Part shown: one piece after another, positions 52,915 to 61,024 of the stretch | How positions within the stretch are numbered: position 1 is the first letter of the stretch | Layout: every line of letters starts with the position of its first letter | Assembly (NCBI RefSeq): GCF_002504165.1 | Contig: NZ_CP021406.1 | Location: 62,001 to 126,000, forward strand | Source of the DNA: Pacificitalea manganoxidans | Lineage (GTDB): Bacteria; Pseudomonadota; Alphaproteobacteria; Rhodobacterales; Rhodobacteraceae | Reading direction: 5' to 3' | Length of the DNA stretch: 64,000 nucleotides | Position numbers and translations under genes: made by a program | Notes under the pieces: model-generated | Seen by the model: the letters and a program-made list of their open reading frames with translations, nothing else | Told to the model about the DNA's origin: nothing | Databases searched by the model: none

Positions 52915-53256
52915 GTCCTGCTGCCCACTCTCGGCCTCTGTTAAGGCTCTTAGTCATTCTGACGGTGTACAGCGCGTTTGACGCGTTTTGCCGTCAGAAT
53001 GGGAATGCCACGATCCAGTGTGTCCGGCAAGAAGAATTTAGATGTAGTGTGAAAGTTACCCACAGCGCCAATACGTACAGTCACATCAAAATTAACGCAA
53101 GTTTTTGATTTTATTTAATTAAGTCTACGAGCTCGTGTTTCAAACCACCTATCCGAATTGTTTAGACGGTATCGGCTAAACCCATGCAACCAATGGCACA
53201 ATTGACCTTCTGACGGTGCCTGGAGCGATAGATTCAGCTGGATGAGCCTTTGCTAG
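52915..53256. other. repA upstream region
   Basis: 342 bases between repA and the recombinase remnant; AT-rich in 53030-53130. Holds the repA promoter and the dyad at 52955-53001; a further TTCTGACGG lies at 53208-53216. Confidence 0.6.
52955..53001. promoter_or_regulatory. Nested dyad upstream of repA
   Basis: CATTCTGACGG at 52955-52965 and CCGTCAGAATG at 52991-53001 are perfect 11-bp arms. Inside, CGCGT-TTG-ACGCG is centred on nearly the same point. It starts 41 bases upstream of repA, a position suited to RepA autorepression or an extra partition site. Confidence 0.6.
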
Positions 53257-54145
53257 TTACAGTCGGGAGTAGACCGATTCTGATGCAATTAGACCAAGTC
53301 GCTCCGCTCGTTCGAGCAACATCTTGACCGAAGACGGCTGCCAGCTGGCACGACCCCGAGGGGTGCGCTCACGCATCGATTCCAGCAGGTCGCAGATTGC
53401 CTGCAGCATTATATCAGGATCCGCACCCTTGATAGCTGCTACAATCGCCGGCAGGCGATCGTCGGTTTTGGGACGTCCAGCGCGTCCAAGCACTTCATCA
53501 GGCAGGAACCCGTCGCGCACATATGCCTTCACGGCGCGGAGCAAGCGGCTTTGGGTCCAGCGGCGATCTGGGGGCAGGGGGCAATTGATGATCCGCAGGA
53601 CGTCTTCCGAGGCCATATGGGGGCGCAAGCGGCGCACGTGGGGTACCCAACCTGCGCGGTCTCGTTCAGGCGCTCCATGTAGCCGTCTTGCCGCGCCAGT
53701 CGCACCTTGCGCAGCGCGGCGGGGTCCTTGGCGCGAAGCCCAGGGTTGCCGCCCACACGTCCTTTGGCGCGCGCAGAGGCGAGCCCAGCCTTTGTCCGTT
53801 CGCGGATCAGCGCGCGTTCGAACTCGGCCGCAGCGCCCAGAACCTGCAGGGTGAACTTGCCCTGCGGGGAGGCAGTATCGATCAGGTCTTGGAGTGAACG
53901 AAAGAAAGCACCCCTGGCTTCCAGCCGCTCGATCACCTCCAGCAAGTGCGACAGAGACCGCGCAAGCCGGTGATCCGCACGACAACCAGCGTGTCACCGC
54001 TCTGGACACGTTCCAGCACGCGCGCGGTTGCCGCCTGAGGCGTGTTCTTCGAAGATTTCGGCGCAACCCGCAGATTGGAGAGCCTCAGACGGGGGCAGGG
54101 GGGTCTGATCCTCTGTTGATACGCGCGCATAGCCTATGAGGGGCC
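53257..54145 (-). pseudogene. Serine recombinase (resolvase/invertase) with frameshifts
   Basis: Three frames line up: PLIGYARVSTEDQ (catalytic Ser) with EIFEEHASGGNRAR near 54010-54140; LLEVIERLEARGAFFRSLQD, GKFTLQVLGAAAEFERALIRERT at 53680-53945; and a C-terminal extension with LLRAVKAYVRDGFLPDEVLGR at 53257-53600. The resolvase fold is complete in outline but split by at least two frameshifts (near 53645 and 53960-54010). Intact, it would resolve cointegrates or invert DNA. Confidence 0.8.
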
Positions 54146-54372
54146 TGAAATCGGGCCGTTTGCAATTTAAGGTATCGGTAATAAACGACCGTTTGTAAAT
54201 GAATGCAAGGGCGCGCTCTGTGGCGCTGTTCATCAGAAAGCCCTTGGTTTCCATACGCAGAGCGCGATCAGGGAGGTCTCGCGGACCATCGCGCGCGCGT
54301 GCTATGTAAGGTGTACAAACGCACTCTGATAAAACCCTTGGGTAAAGCTCAAAATAGCTGTATTTTGCGCAT

Positions 54373-55440
54373 ATGAGGCCTGGAACCCCCGCATTGTATG
54401 ATGAATCCGACGCGCTCGGCATTTATGCTGAGGAGGTCGAACAGGCGTCTGAGGACGACCTGTGGTTTCTGCCCGGTCCGATGGACGACGAGCCGGACTA
54501 TTTGCCGCCGGGACCACGGGCCGAACCGCGTGAAACCGAGGTCCTCGACGAATGGCGGAAGGCAGAGGGCGGGCAGGCCGCGCGTCTTGCCCGTGTGGCC
54601 GGTCGCGTCGGCGCGCTGGACGACCGGTTGAAGCGCGGACCGGAAGGATGGCGGCATCGGCTTGCGCTGATGGAGGCCGCAGATTTGAGCTGGCACACCG
54701 GTGACCGCATCAGCCAAGACCGGCTGGCGCTCTGGATCTCGCTGCGCCTGTCCGGTGTCCAGGACGACACGGCGGCGCTGGCGCGAGTCGGATGGGCGAT
54801 TCGGCGACTGACGGGTGGACCGGGACCGGAGCAGGACCTTTCCGCCTTCCTCGACCGTCGCGACCCCGAGAACATCAGTGATGAGACCGAGCCGTTCGTG
54901 GATCGCGCGAGCGGTTGGCTGGATCTGATGGGGCAGGCCACGGACCTGCACCCGATCACTCGCGCTTGCGCGGGCTTTCACCTCTGGCGCCTCGCGGGGC
55001 TCGGGCAGCACGACGACCGTATGGAAGCGGCTGTCGCAGCTGCGCGGATCGCGGCCAGCGATGGAAGAGGCGCAGTCTTCACGCCTCTGGCCATGGGCGG
55101 GGCAGGGGGACTACGAGCCGGTGGTTCACCGTTCGAACGTCTGGAACGCTGGCTATACGGGATGGAAGCCGCGTGCCTGACCGCGGTGCGGCACCTTGAC
55201 GATATCGAGGCATGGTCGGCGCGGGCGGAAGCCGAAATGACATTGCTCTCGGGCAGGACGCCGCCGGCCTTGCGCGCAGTGCTGACCGAATGGCCGCTCG
55301 TCTCTGCGCCAATGGCCCAGGCCCTGACGAGTGCCAGTCGCGCCGCTGTTCAGCGCAACCTTGCATGGATGCAAGAGCGGGGTCTGATCCGCGAGGTGAC
55401 AGGACAGGGGCGGTTCAGGATGTGGAAGGCGACAAACTGA
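54373..55440 (+). CDS. RHE_PE00001-type protein (DUF1612 with HTH)
   Basis: 355 residues, acidic N-terminus (SEDDLWFLPGPMDDEPDYLPPGP), central helical domain (SQDRLALWISLRLSGVQDD, FHLWRLAGLG) and a C-terminal winged helix with QALTSASRAAVQRNLAWMQERGLIREVTGQGRFRMWKA (outlined). The layout matches DUF1612/HTH_DNA-binding proteins of rhizobial plasmids, which often sit next to resolvases. Function unknown; likely DNA-binding. Complete. Confidence 0.8.
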   Translation: MRPGTPALYDESDALGIYAEEVEQASEDDLWFLPGPMDDEPDYLPPGPRAEPRETEVLDEWRKAEGGQAARLARVAGRVGALDDRLKRGPEGWRHRLALMEAADLSWHTGDRISQDRLALWISLRLSGVQDDTAALARVGWAIRRLTGGPGPEQDLSAFLDRRDPENISDETEPFVDRASGWLDLMGQATDLHPITRACAGFHLWRLAGLGQHDDRMEAAVAAARIAASDGRGAVFTPLAMGGAGGLRAGGSPFERLERWLYGMEAACLTAVRHLDDIEAWSARAEAEMTLLSGRTPPALRAVLTEWPLVSAPMAQALTSASRAAVQRNLAWMQERGLIREVTGQGRFRMWKATN

Positions 55441-55589
55441 AGGTTAGCGTGGGTCTCACCCGCTCACTCGACAGCAGCGATAACCGCGAGCACGCGGCAG
55501 GGCGCGCAGAAACTCACCAACACTTAATGCATTTGTTGCACTTATTTCATATATGGTGGTAGAGAACAGAAACCGGAGAGGAGACCACC

Positions 55590-56054
55590 ATGAACATGCT
55601 GGCACACCGACATCTTCCGCCCACGCCGCAGGACGCAGCGATTGCGCGCGTCTCTGGCCAGGCATTGTCACGCTTCGCCCAGGCGCGCGCGCCGTTGAAA
55701 CTTCGTGTGACGGACTCCGAGCAGATGGAGCCGATCGAGCTTCCTGCGGGCGCCGTATCGCTGCTCATGGAGATCCTCGAGGCGATGGCAGCGGGGCGGG
55801 GGGTCACCATCATCCCCGAGAACGCCGAACTCTCGACCGTACAGGCCGCTGAGGTTCTGAACGTCTCGCGTCCGTTCCTGATCAAGCTGCTCGAGGATGG
55901 TGCCATACCGCATCGGAAGGTCGGCAAGCATCGCCGCGTCCGCATGGAAGACGTGATGTCCTACAAGGCCGCGATCGATACCGAGCGTGAAGCTGCGCTC
56001 GATCAACTGGCCGCCGACGCTCAAGAGCAGGACATGGGCTACCGCTCGAAATGA
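55590..56054 (+). CDS. Excisionase-type HTH antitoxin of a PIN toxin
   Basis: 154 residues. The C-terminal part has an excisionase-like HTH_17: STVQAAEVLNVSRPFLIKLLEDGAIPHRKVGKHRRVRMEDV (outlined). The N-terminal 60 residues (LKLRVTDSEQMEPIELPAGAVSLLMEILEAMA) resemble the partner-binding region of this antitoxin type. Its stop overlaps the PIN gene start by four bases, antitoxin first. GGAGAGGAGACC precedes the ATG. Confidence 0.82.
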   Translation: MNMLAHRHLPPTPQDAAIARVSGQALSRFAQARAPLKLRVTDSEQMEPIELPAGAVSLLMEILEAMAAGRGVTIIPENAELSTVQAAEVLNVSRPFLIKLLEDGAIPHRKVGKHRRVRMEDVMSYKAAIDTEREAALDQLAADAQEQDMGYRSK

Positions 56055-56620
56055 GCCAGTACACGGTCCTGTTCGATGCGAACGTCCTTTATCCCGCGCC
56101 GATGCGCGATGCACTGATGCAGTTGGCGGTCACAGACCTTTTCAAGGCCAAGTGGACGGCCGATATCCATCGGGAGTGGATTGATGCGCTTCTGCGCAAT
56201 GAACCTCATCGGGAGCGCGCCGCGCTGGAACGAACTCGCGACTTGATGGACAGGGCCACACGCGACTGTCTGGTCACCGGCTACGAGGCATTGGTGCCGG
56301 CCCTAACACTGCCGGACCCTGACGATCGGCACGTTCTGGCGGCGGCAATCGTTGGGCGCTGTGACGCGATCGTCACGCAGAACCTGAAGGACTTCCCACC
56401 AGCGGCACTTGCGCCCTTTGGCATCGAGACCCAACACCCTGACGACTTTTTCCGGAACCAACTGTCTCTCGCGCCCGGTCTGGTCTGTTCCGCGCTGCGG
56501 AAAGTTCGCGCGCGCCTCAAGAATCCGCTCAAAAGCGTCGACGAGTATCTCGCGATCCTGACACAGCAGGGGTTGGTCGCCACGGTTGCCGACCTGGAGC
56601 AATTCGCCGACCTGCTTTGA
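56051..56620 (+). CDS. PIN-domain toxin
   Basis: 189 residues. VLFDANVLYPAPMRDALMQL gives the first catalytic Asp, ALTLPDPDDRHVLAAAI the DDRH motif and CDAIVTQNLKDFP the TxNxxDF motif of PIN-domain ribonucleases. The C-terminal 60 residues form an extra helical domain found in this VapC-like subgroup. Makes a type II pair with the upstream HTH gene. Confidence 0.88.
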   Translation: MSQYTVLFDANVLYPAPMRDALMQLAVTDLFKAKWTADIHREWIDALLRNEPHRERAALERTRDLMDRATRDCLVTGYEALVPALTLPDPDDRHVLAAAIVGRCDAIVTQNLKDFPPAALAPFGIETQHPDDFFRNQLSLAPGLVCSALRKVRARLKNPLKSVDEYLAILTQQGLVATVADLEQFADLL

Positions 56621-56678
56621 TCCCAGAACTGCCCTGACTGAATACGTTCTGGCCAGAGTTGTGGCACCCGATCCATCA

Positions 56679-57080
56679 TCACCGCGAGATTTCGCCCGCC
56701 AGGACTGCACGCCCGTGGACTGCAAGCGTAGCAGTGAACCTCGGGCAACCGAACTGCCGGATCACGGCGACAATGCGCGCATCGTACGCCGCTTGCCCTA
56801 TGACGCGACACAGGTCTGACGCGTGAAACTGGCGGTTCGAGCTTGGCGCAGCCTTGATCTGTTCGTGCAGCTCGCGCTCTCGTGGCTCTTGAACCGGCTG
56901 TGGTGCGGGGAGAGCCGGTGGGCGCGTCGCTTCTCCAAGCGAGGTGCGCCACCGGCGCATGAAGCCGAGCAGGAAACCGGCCGGAACCTTGCTGTTCCCA
57001 CGGGCCCGGTTGAAGGCAAGGAAGCGTTCCCAGATCACTTGCGTATCGACGTTCCAGCAGGGTAGGGCGCTCTTCGCGGC
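56679..57080 (-). pseudogene. Unidentified gene remnant beside the TniABQ transposon
   Basis: Minus-strand frame open from the transposon edge: YATAAKSALPCWNVDTQV, then ERFLAFNRARGNSKVPAGFLLGFMRRWR and a C-terminal YDARIVAVIRQFG..FTATLAVHGRAVLAGEI. It has a coding look and a plausible stop at 56679, but no start and no known family. Its 5' end was cut by the transposon or an earlier event. Confidence 0.4.
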
Positions 57081-57226
57081 TGTCGCGTAGCCCTTAATTG
57101 TGAGATGAGAAATTCAATGAATTCAACGACTGTGTTTTGCCCTTAAATATGAGATTTTGCCTTTAATTCCGATATTTTTGCCCTTAAACCTGAGACAGGG
57201 TTCACAGGCTTGTGCGGCAGATATCG

Positions 57227-58861
57227 ATGGAAAATGATGGCGAAGACTCAGTTGCCGTTGGTGCAGAAGAGGCGCGCAGGGCTGCAGTGCTGCGTCCGCT
57301 TGTTCAGGCATATCTGAAAGGTACTGGCGGTCTGGAAAGTGGCATCAATGATGCCGTTTGGGAACTCGGTGTCAGCAGGGCTACGGTATGGCGTTGGTTA
57401 AAGCGGCTGGCCGAAGAGGGTGGGCGCACGAGCGCTCTGGTGCCGCGGAAACGGGGCCGCCCGACTGGAACAACTTTGATATCCGGCAAAGTTGAAGCGG
57501 TGATCGAAGAACATCTTCGCCGTTATTTCTTGCGCCGGGAGCGTTCGAGCCTGTCGCGCGTCGTGACAGAAATCCGCAGCGCGTGCTGGCAACAAGGCTT
57601 GCAGCCGCCGACACGGCGGACGGTTCAGCGTCGTCTGGATGCGATGGATGCCCGCGAAGTTGCGAAAGCACGAGAGGGCGCAAAGGTGGCCCGCCAGAAA
57701 TTTGCGCCGGTCACAGGTGAGGTCAAGGCCAGTGTGCCACTGGAGATCGTCCAAATTGATCATACGCCGGCGGACATCATTCTTGTCGACAGCTTTGAAC
57801 GCCAACCAATTGGGCGGCCTTGGGTCACGCTGGCGATCGACATCGCAACGCGGATGGTAACTGGATACTACACCTCTCTGGAGGCCCCTTCGCGTCTGTC
57901 AGTGGCGCTTTGCCTGACACAGGCTGTGGCCCCCAAGGCGGAACTTCTGGCGGAATTGGTGTGCAATGTTCCTTGGCCCGCGCAGGGTAAACCGCATAGC
58001 ATCCACGTCGATAACGGGCGCGATTTCCGGTCGCATGCCTTTCGGTCGGCATGTGCGGAATGGGGGATCGATCTGGTCTATCGGCCGCCAGGCAGTCCTC
58101 ATTTCGGAGGGCACATCGAACGATTGATCGGCACGATGATGGGGGCCGTGCACCTGTTGCCTGGAACAACGCAATCCTCGGTCGTGGCCAAGGGCGACTA
58201 CGATGCCGAAGGCATGGCCACGATGACTTTAGGCGACTTCGATCGCTGGTTTGCCCTGGAAATCTGCCGCTACAACAACAGCATTCATTCAAGTCTTGGC
58301 TGTACGCCCGTCGCCAAATGGGAGGCGCTCTCAGAGCAAATGATGGGCGACATCCCCTTCGAGATGGAAGCCTTTCGGGTGAGCTTCTTGCCGAGCGAAT
58401 TGCGCAAGGTCAGGCGTGACGGCATCCATCTGTTTCAGATACGGTACTGGTCGGATGCTCTTGCAGGCCACATTGGGCGCAGCGATGGGAAGGTGGTCGT
58501 TCGCTACGACCCTCGCGATATCTCAATGATCTGGGTCGAATTGGACGATGGCCGATATGTTGAGGCGCGTTACAGAAACCTGGAAATTCCGCCCGTGCCG
58601 CTCTGGGAATATCGCGAAGCCATGAGGAAGGCCCGTGCACTTGGCAAGTCCGGGTCCAATGAGCTGGTCCTGGCTGAGCTGATCCGACAGCAACGCCAGA
58701 TCGAAGCTGAAAGCCGGGGCCTCACGAAGGCCGAACGCCGATCCCGTGAAAGAAAAGGGACATTGGAGGGCGCCAACTCGGCTGTCGCGACAACCGAAGG
58801 GCTGCGCGCGATCGATACGGGTGATACATCGCGCCCATTGTTCAAGGTAGAGAGATGGTGA
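57227..58861 (+). CDS. tniA: TniA transposase (DDE, Mu/Tn7 type)
   Basis: 544 residues. N-terminal winged-helix parts (INDAVWELGVSRATVWRWLKRL) bind end repeats; the DDE domain contains VQIDHTPADIILVD (first D), WVTLAIDIATRMVTGYY, HVDNGRDFRS (second D) and GGHIERLIGT (E). The Mu C-terminal beta-barrel follows (YVEARYRN). ATG 57227 gives a normal start; GTG 57212 is an alternative. Works with TniB and TniQ. Confidence 0.94.
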   Translation: MENDGEDSVAVGAEEARRAAVLRPLVQAYLKGTGGLESGINDAVWELGVSRATVWRWLKRLAEEGGRTSALVPRKRGRPTGTTLISGKVEAVIEEHLRRYFLRRERSSLSRVVTEIRSACWQQGLQPPTRRTVQRRLDAMDAREVAKAREGAKVARQKFAPVTGEVKASVPLEIVQIDHTPADIILVDSFERQPIGRPWVTLAIDIATRMVTGYYTSLEAPSRLSVALCLTQAVAPKAELLAELVCNVPWPAQGKPHSIHVDNGRDFRSHAFRSACAEWGIDLVYRPPGSPHFGGHIERLIGTMMGAVHLLPGTTQSSVVAKGDYDAEGMATMTLGDFDRWFALEICRYNNSIHSSLGCTPVAKWEALSEQMMGDIPFEMEAFRVSFLPSELRKVRRDGIHLFQIRYWSDALAGHIGRSDGKVVVRYDPRDISMIWVELDDGRYVEARYRNLEIPPVPLWEYREAMRKARALGKSGSNELVLAELIRQQRQIEAESRGLTKAERRSRERKGTLEGANSAVATTEGLRAIDTGDTSRPLFKVERW

Positions 58862-58862
58862 A

Positions 58863-59744
58863 TTGACGGCAGGGACAACTGAGGAAGACGGTCGGATCGC
58901 CCTCATTCAATCGGACATTTGGATCGGCTTTCCGCGGGCCGAACAAGTGCTGGACCGTTTGCAGGGTATGATCGAGGCGCCAAGGCAAACCCGTATGCCT
59001 GGCCTTCTTGTGCATGGCGCGTCCGGGATCGGAAAGACGATGATCGCCCGAAACCTGTCGCGCAAGTACGCACCAGAATACGATCCGCCGTCAGGCATCA
59101 CGCGCACACCGCTTCTGCTGTTGCAAGCGCCGCCCGCACCCGACGAACGGCGGTTCTATCTGCACATCTTGGCCGCCGTCGGCGCCCCGGCGACGGCACT
59201 GAGCGCCCGCGCTCAAAATGTGGCTTCCCTCGAAGTCCGTGTCATCGCACTCTTGCGCGACCTTGGCCTGCGGATGATCATGATCGACGAGGTCCACAAT
59301 CTTTTGGCCGGGACCCACCGCGAACAGCGCCGCTTTCTCAATGTTCTGCGGTATCTCAGCAATGAACTCGAAGTGTCGCTGGTATGCCTCGGGGTCAGCG
59401 AGGCCGTCGATGCCATCCGTGGTGATCTCCAGCTTGCCAGGCGGCTGGACGAACATCACCTGCCAAACTGGCGCGACGATGCCGAGTTCTCGGACATGAT
59501 TCAAACACTCATCGCGGCAATGCCCCTCGAGAAGAAATCCAATCTGAAGGTCAAGTCGCTCAAGCAGATGCTTGCACTGACCGGTGGGGTGACCTCGCGC
59601 ATCTTCGCCCTGATCAAGGATCTTTCCATCGACGCCATTGTCACTGGTGATGAATGCATCACCGATGACGCAATCGCAAAATGGACGCCGGTTTGGTCGC
59701 GTCACGCGTCCGCTGGGCGGCGGCTCGAGAAGTCCCGGGTGTGA
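58863..59744 (+). CDS. tniB: TniB AAA+ ATPase
   Basis: 293 residues. GLLVHGASGIGKTMIAR is the Walker A, RMIMIDEVHNLLAG the Walker B, and LSNELEVSLVCLGVSEAV the sensor region. TniB selects target DNA for TniA, as TnsC does in Tn7. It starts at TTG 58863, one base after the tniA stop, and overlaps tniQ by four bases. Confidence 0.92.
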   Translation: MTAGTTEEDGRIALIQSDIWIGFPRAEQVLDRLQGMIEAPRQTRMPGLLVHGASGIGKTMIARNLSRKYAPEYDPPSGITRTPLLLLQAPPAPDERRFYLHILAAVGAPATALSARAQNVASLEVRVIALLRDLGLRMIMIDEVHNLLAGTHREQRRFLNVLRYLSNELEVSLVCLGVSEAVDAIRGDLQLARRLDEHHLPNWRDDAEFSDMIQTLIAAMPLEKKSNLKVKSLKQMLALTGGVTSRIFALIKDLSIDAIVTGDECITDDAIAKWTPVWSRHASAGRRLEKSRV

Positions 59745-60532
59745 AGCCGCGCCCGCTGCCAAAGACTGTCGCGCCGCTGCCAGACGAGTTGTTGTCAGGT
59801 TGGTTGTCTCGGCTGGCTGCGGCCAACTACTGTAATGACGCGGAACTGCTGGCCCATATCGAGATCGATACACGACATGGCGCCGCCCTGGACTTCGACG
59901 TTGAGGCGGCCGATGCGGAAAAGATATCTATCGCTGCGCGTGTCGATCCCGACACCGTGCAGTCAATGACTTTTAGGGCAATGACGAAAATGGAGATGAT
60001 GCTCACAGCGCAAGTTCCTTTCCAGTCTTGCCCCGAGTGTTCCCGACGCGGCCTCTCGCTCAGGCATTGGCGGCGATCCTGGGCATTTGATTGCCAATTT
60101 TGCGGGACCCTACTTGTTCGGAGCCTCGCAAAGCCCGGTGACGAAAAGTTGCCTGAAAAACTGATAGACCGTGCGCGCTGCGGGGCAGGGCTGCTTGAGC
60201 ACGCAGCGACGTCAAACCGCCCCAACCTACTTCGACGTGCGATGCGCGCGGTCACCTTTGGCATGTCGCTCAAGGCCGTCCGCGGGGATCCGTTATTCGC
60301 TCTTCAGAGCCCCAGACCGGAAGTGAGGCTGTTCTGCCTTGCGGCGATCGCTGCGGCCCAGTCTCGTCCGCTGATAAAAGCGGCCATATCCAGCGCCGGT
60401 GCCGACGACTATGTAAGAATTGCTCTGTTGCGCGCCTTCGAGAGAGAGCCACGTCTGCTTGCCGCAGTTGATCATGTTGCGCAACAGCGCGCCAGAAGCA
60501 CAGGACCAAAGACAGCCGAATCTCACAGTTAA
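59741..60532 (+). CDS. tniQ: TniQ family target-selection protein
   Basis: 263 residues. LPDELLSGWLSRLAAANYC is the TniQ N-terminal signature; the zinc finger shows CPECSRRGLSLRHWRRSWAFDCQFCG (two Cys pairs and His). It is shorter than TniQ of Tn5053 (about 400) but has both parts. GTG 59741 overlaps the tniB stop. The stop overlaps the first right-end repeat. Confidence 0.88.
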   Translation: MKPRPLPKTVAPLPDELLSGWLSRLAAANYCNDAELLAHIEIDTRHGAALDFDVEAADAEKISIAARVDPDTVQSMTFRAMTKMEMMLTAQVPFQSCPECSRRGLSLRHWRRSWAFDCQFCGTLLVRSLAKPGDEKLPEKLIDRARCGAGLLEHAATSNRPNLLRRAMRAVTFGMSLKAVRGDPLFALQSPRPEVRLFCLAAIAAAQSRPLIKAAISSAGADDYVRIALLRAFEREPRLLAAVDHVAQQRARSTGPKTAESHS

Positions 60533-60589
60533 GGACAAAACTCGACGCTCAAAGCGCCATGTCTCAGATTTAAAGGCAAAGCGACACGG

Positions 60590-60763
60590 CGTAAAGCTCG
60601 CCATTCCGATACTGCCGCCGCCACATAGTCAGCAGGAAGCGCGATACCATGCCGACGTGTCGTTACCGCCACCTCACGTCGCCCGACGAAGCTCCCCTCC
60701 ACGATCTGGAGGTTGTCCGCATCACCCCAGTATCGCCGCCGCGGCACGTGCCCGTCATTCCCA
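60590..60763 (-). pseudogene. IS66/IS3-type tnpA remnant
   Basis: Minus-strand frames give PRRRYWGDADNLQIVEGSF, GRREVAVTTRRHG and, after a frameshift, SRFLLTMWRRQYRNGEL, the helix-turn-helix of IS66 TnpA. The right end of the TniABQ transposon lies immediately next to it, so the transposon probably landed in this IS relic. Confidence 0.7.
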
Positions 60764-60850
60764 CGCTTGACAGCATAGGTTTTACGGCTAACAATCCAAA
60801 AGCGCGAATTTCGGATATTGTTCGAATAACGAACATCGGTTTTTTTGAGA
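60764..60850 (+). promoter_or_regulatory. AT-rich stretch with a weak promoter candidate
   Basis: TTGACA at 60767-60772 and AACAAT 17 bases later (60790-60795) in an AT-rich segment before the esterase gene. The -10 is poor, so this is tentative. Confidence 0.3.
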
Positions 60851-61006
60851 ATGAAGCTACCTAAAACGGCGAAGAGCCAGGATCTACCGGCGACGCGACG
60901 GAGGATGCGTTTCGGTAGAGGGTTGCTGGAGCAATTAAGGGCATTCGCCGCCCGCTGTGCGAGTGCGTTTGATTTGTTGAAGCGATTCCGGGGTGCGCAG
61001 GAGTGA
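60851..61006 (+). CDS. Possible 51-residue basic peptide
   Basis: Begins MKLPKTAKSQDLPATRRRM and ends LLKRFRGAQE; Arg-rich with one amphipathic helix. It stops 18 bases before the esterase gene. No ribosome site better than GAGA, no family. Could be a leader peptide or chance. Confidence 0.2.
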   Translation: MKLPKTAKSQDLPATRRRMRFGRGLLEQLRAFAARCASAFDLLKRFRGAQE

Positions 61007-61024
61007 CAAAATGGAGGAGAGTAA

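Larger units (their letters stand above)
57081..60586 (+). mobile_element. Minimal TniABQ (Tn5053/Tn552-like) transposon
   Basis: Ends TGTCGC at 57081 and GCGACA at 60586. Both ends carry TniA-binding-like repeats of the form TTTTGCC[CT]TTAA..TGAGA: four at the left (57088-57110, 57135-57156, 57155-57175, 57175-57197) and two at the right (60520-60540, 60561-60583, inverted). CGGC lies directly outside each end. Contents are tniA, tniB and tniQ only; no tniR resolvase and no cargo. Confidence 0.82.

Noticed and set aside
54150-54422. N-terminal extension of the recombinase (SATERALAFIYKRSF)
   Set aside because: Serine recombinases start near IGYARVST; the extension has no support and overlaps the divergent gene's promoter.
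56586-57065. Plus-strand frames between the PIN gene and the transposon
   Set aside because: They lack start signals and the minus-strand frame is more protein-like.
60931-60947. Third right-end repeat (GCAATTAAGGGCATTCG) as the transposon end
   Set aside because: TGTCGC/GCGACA termini and CGGC flanks place the end at 60586; this match is probably chance.
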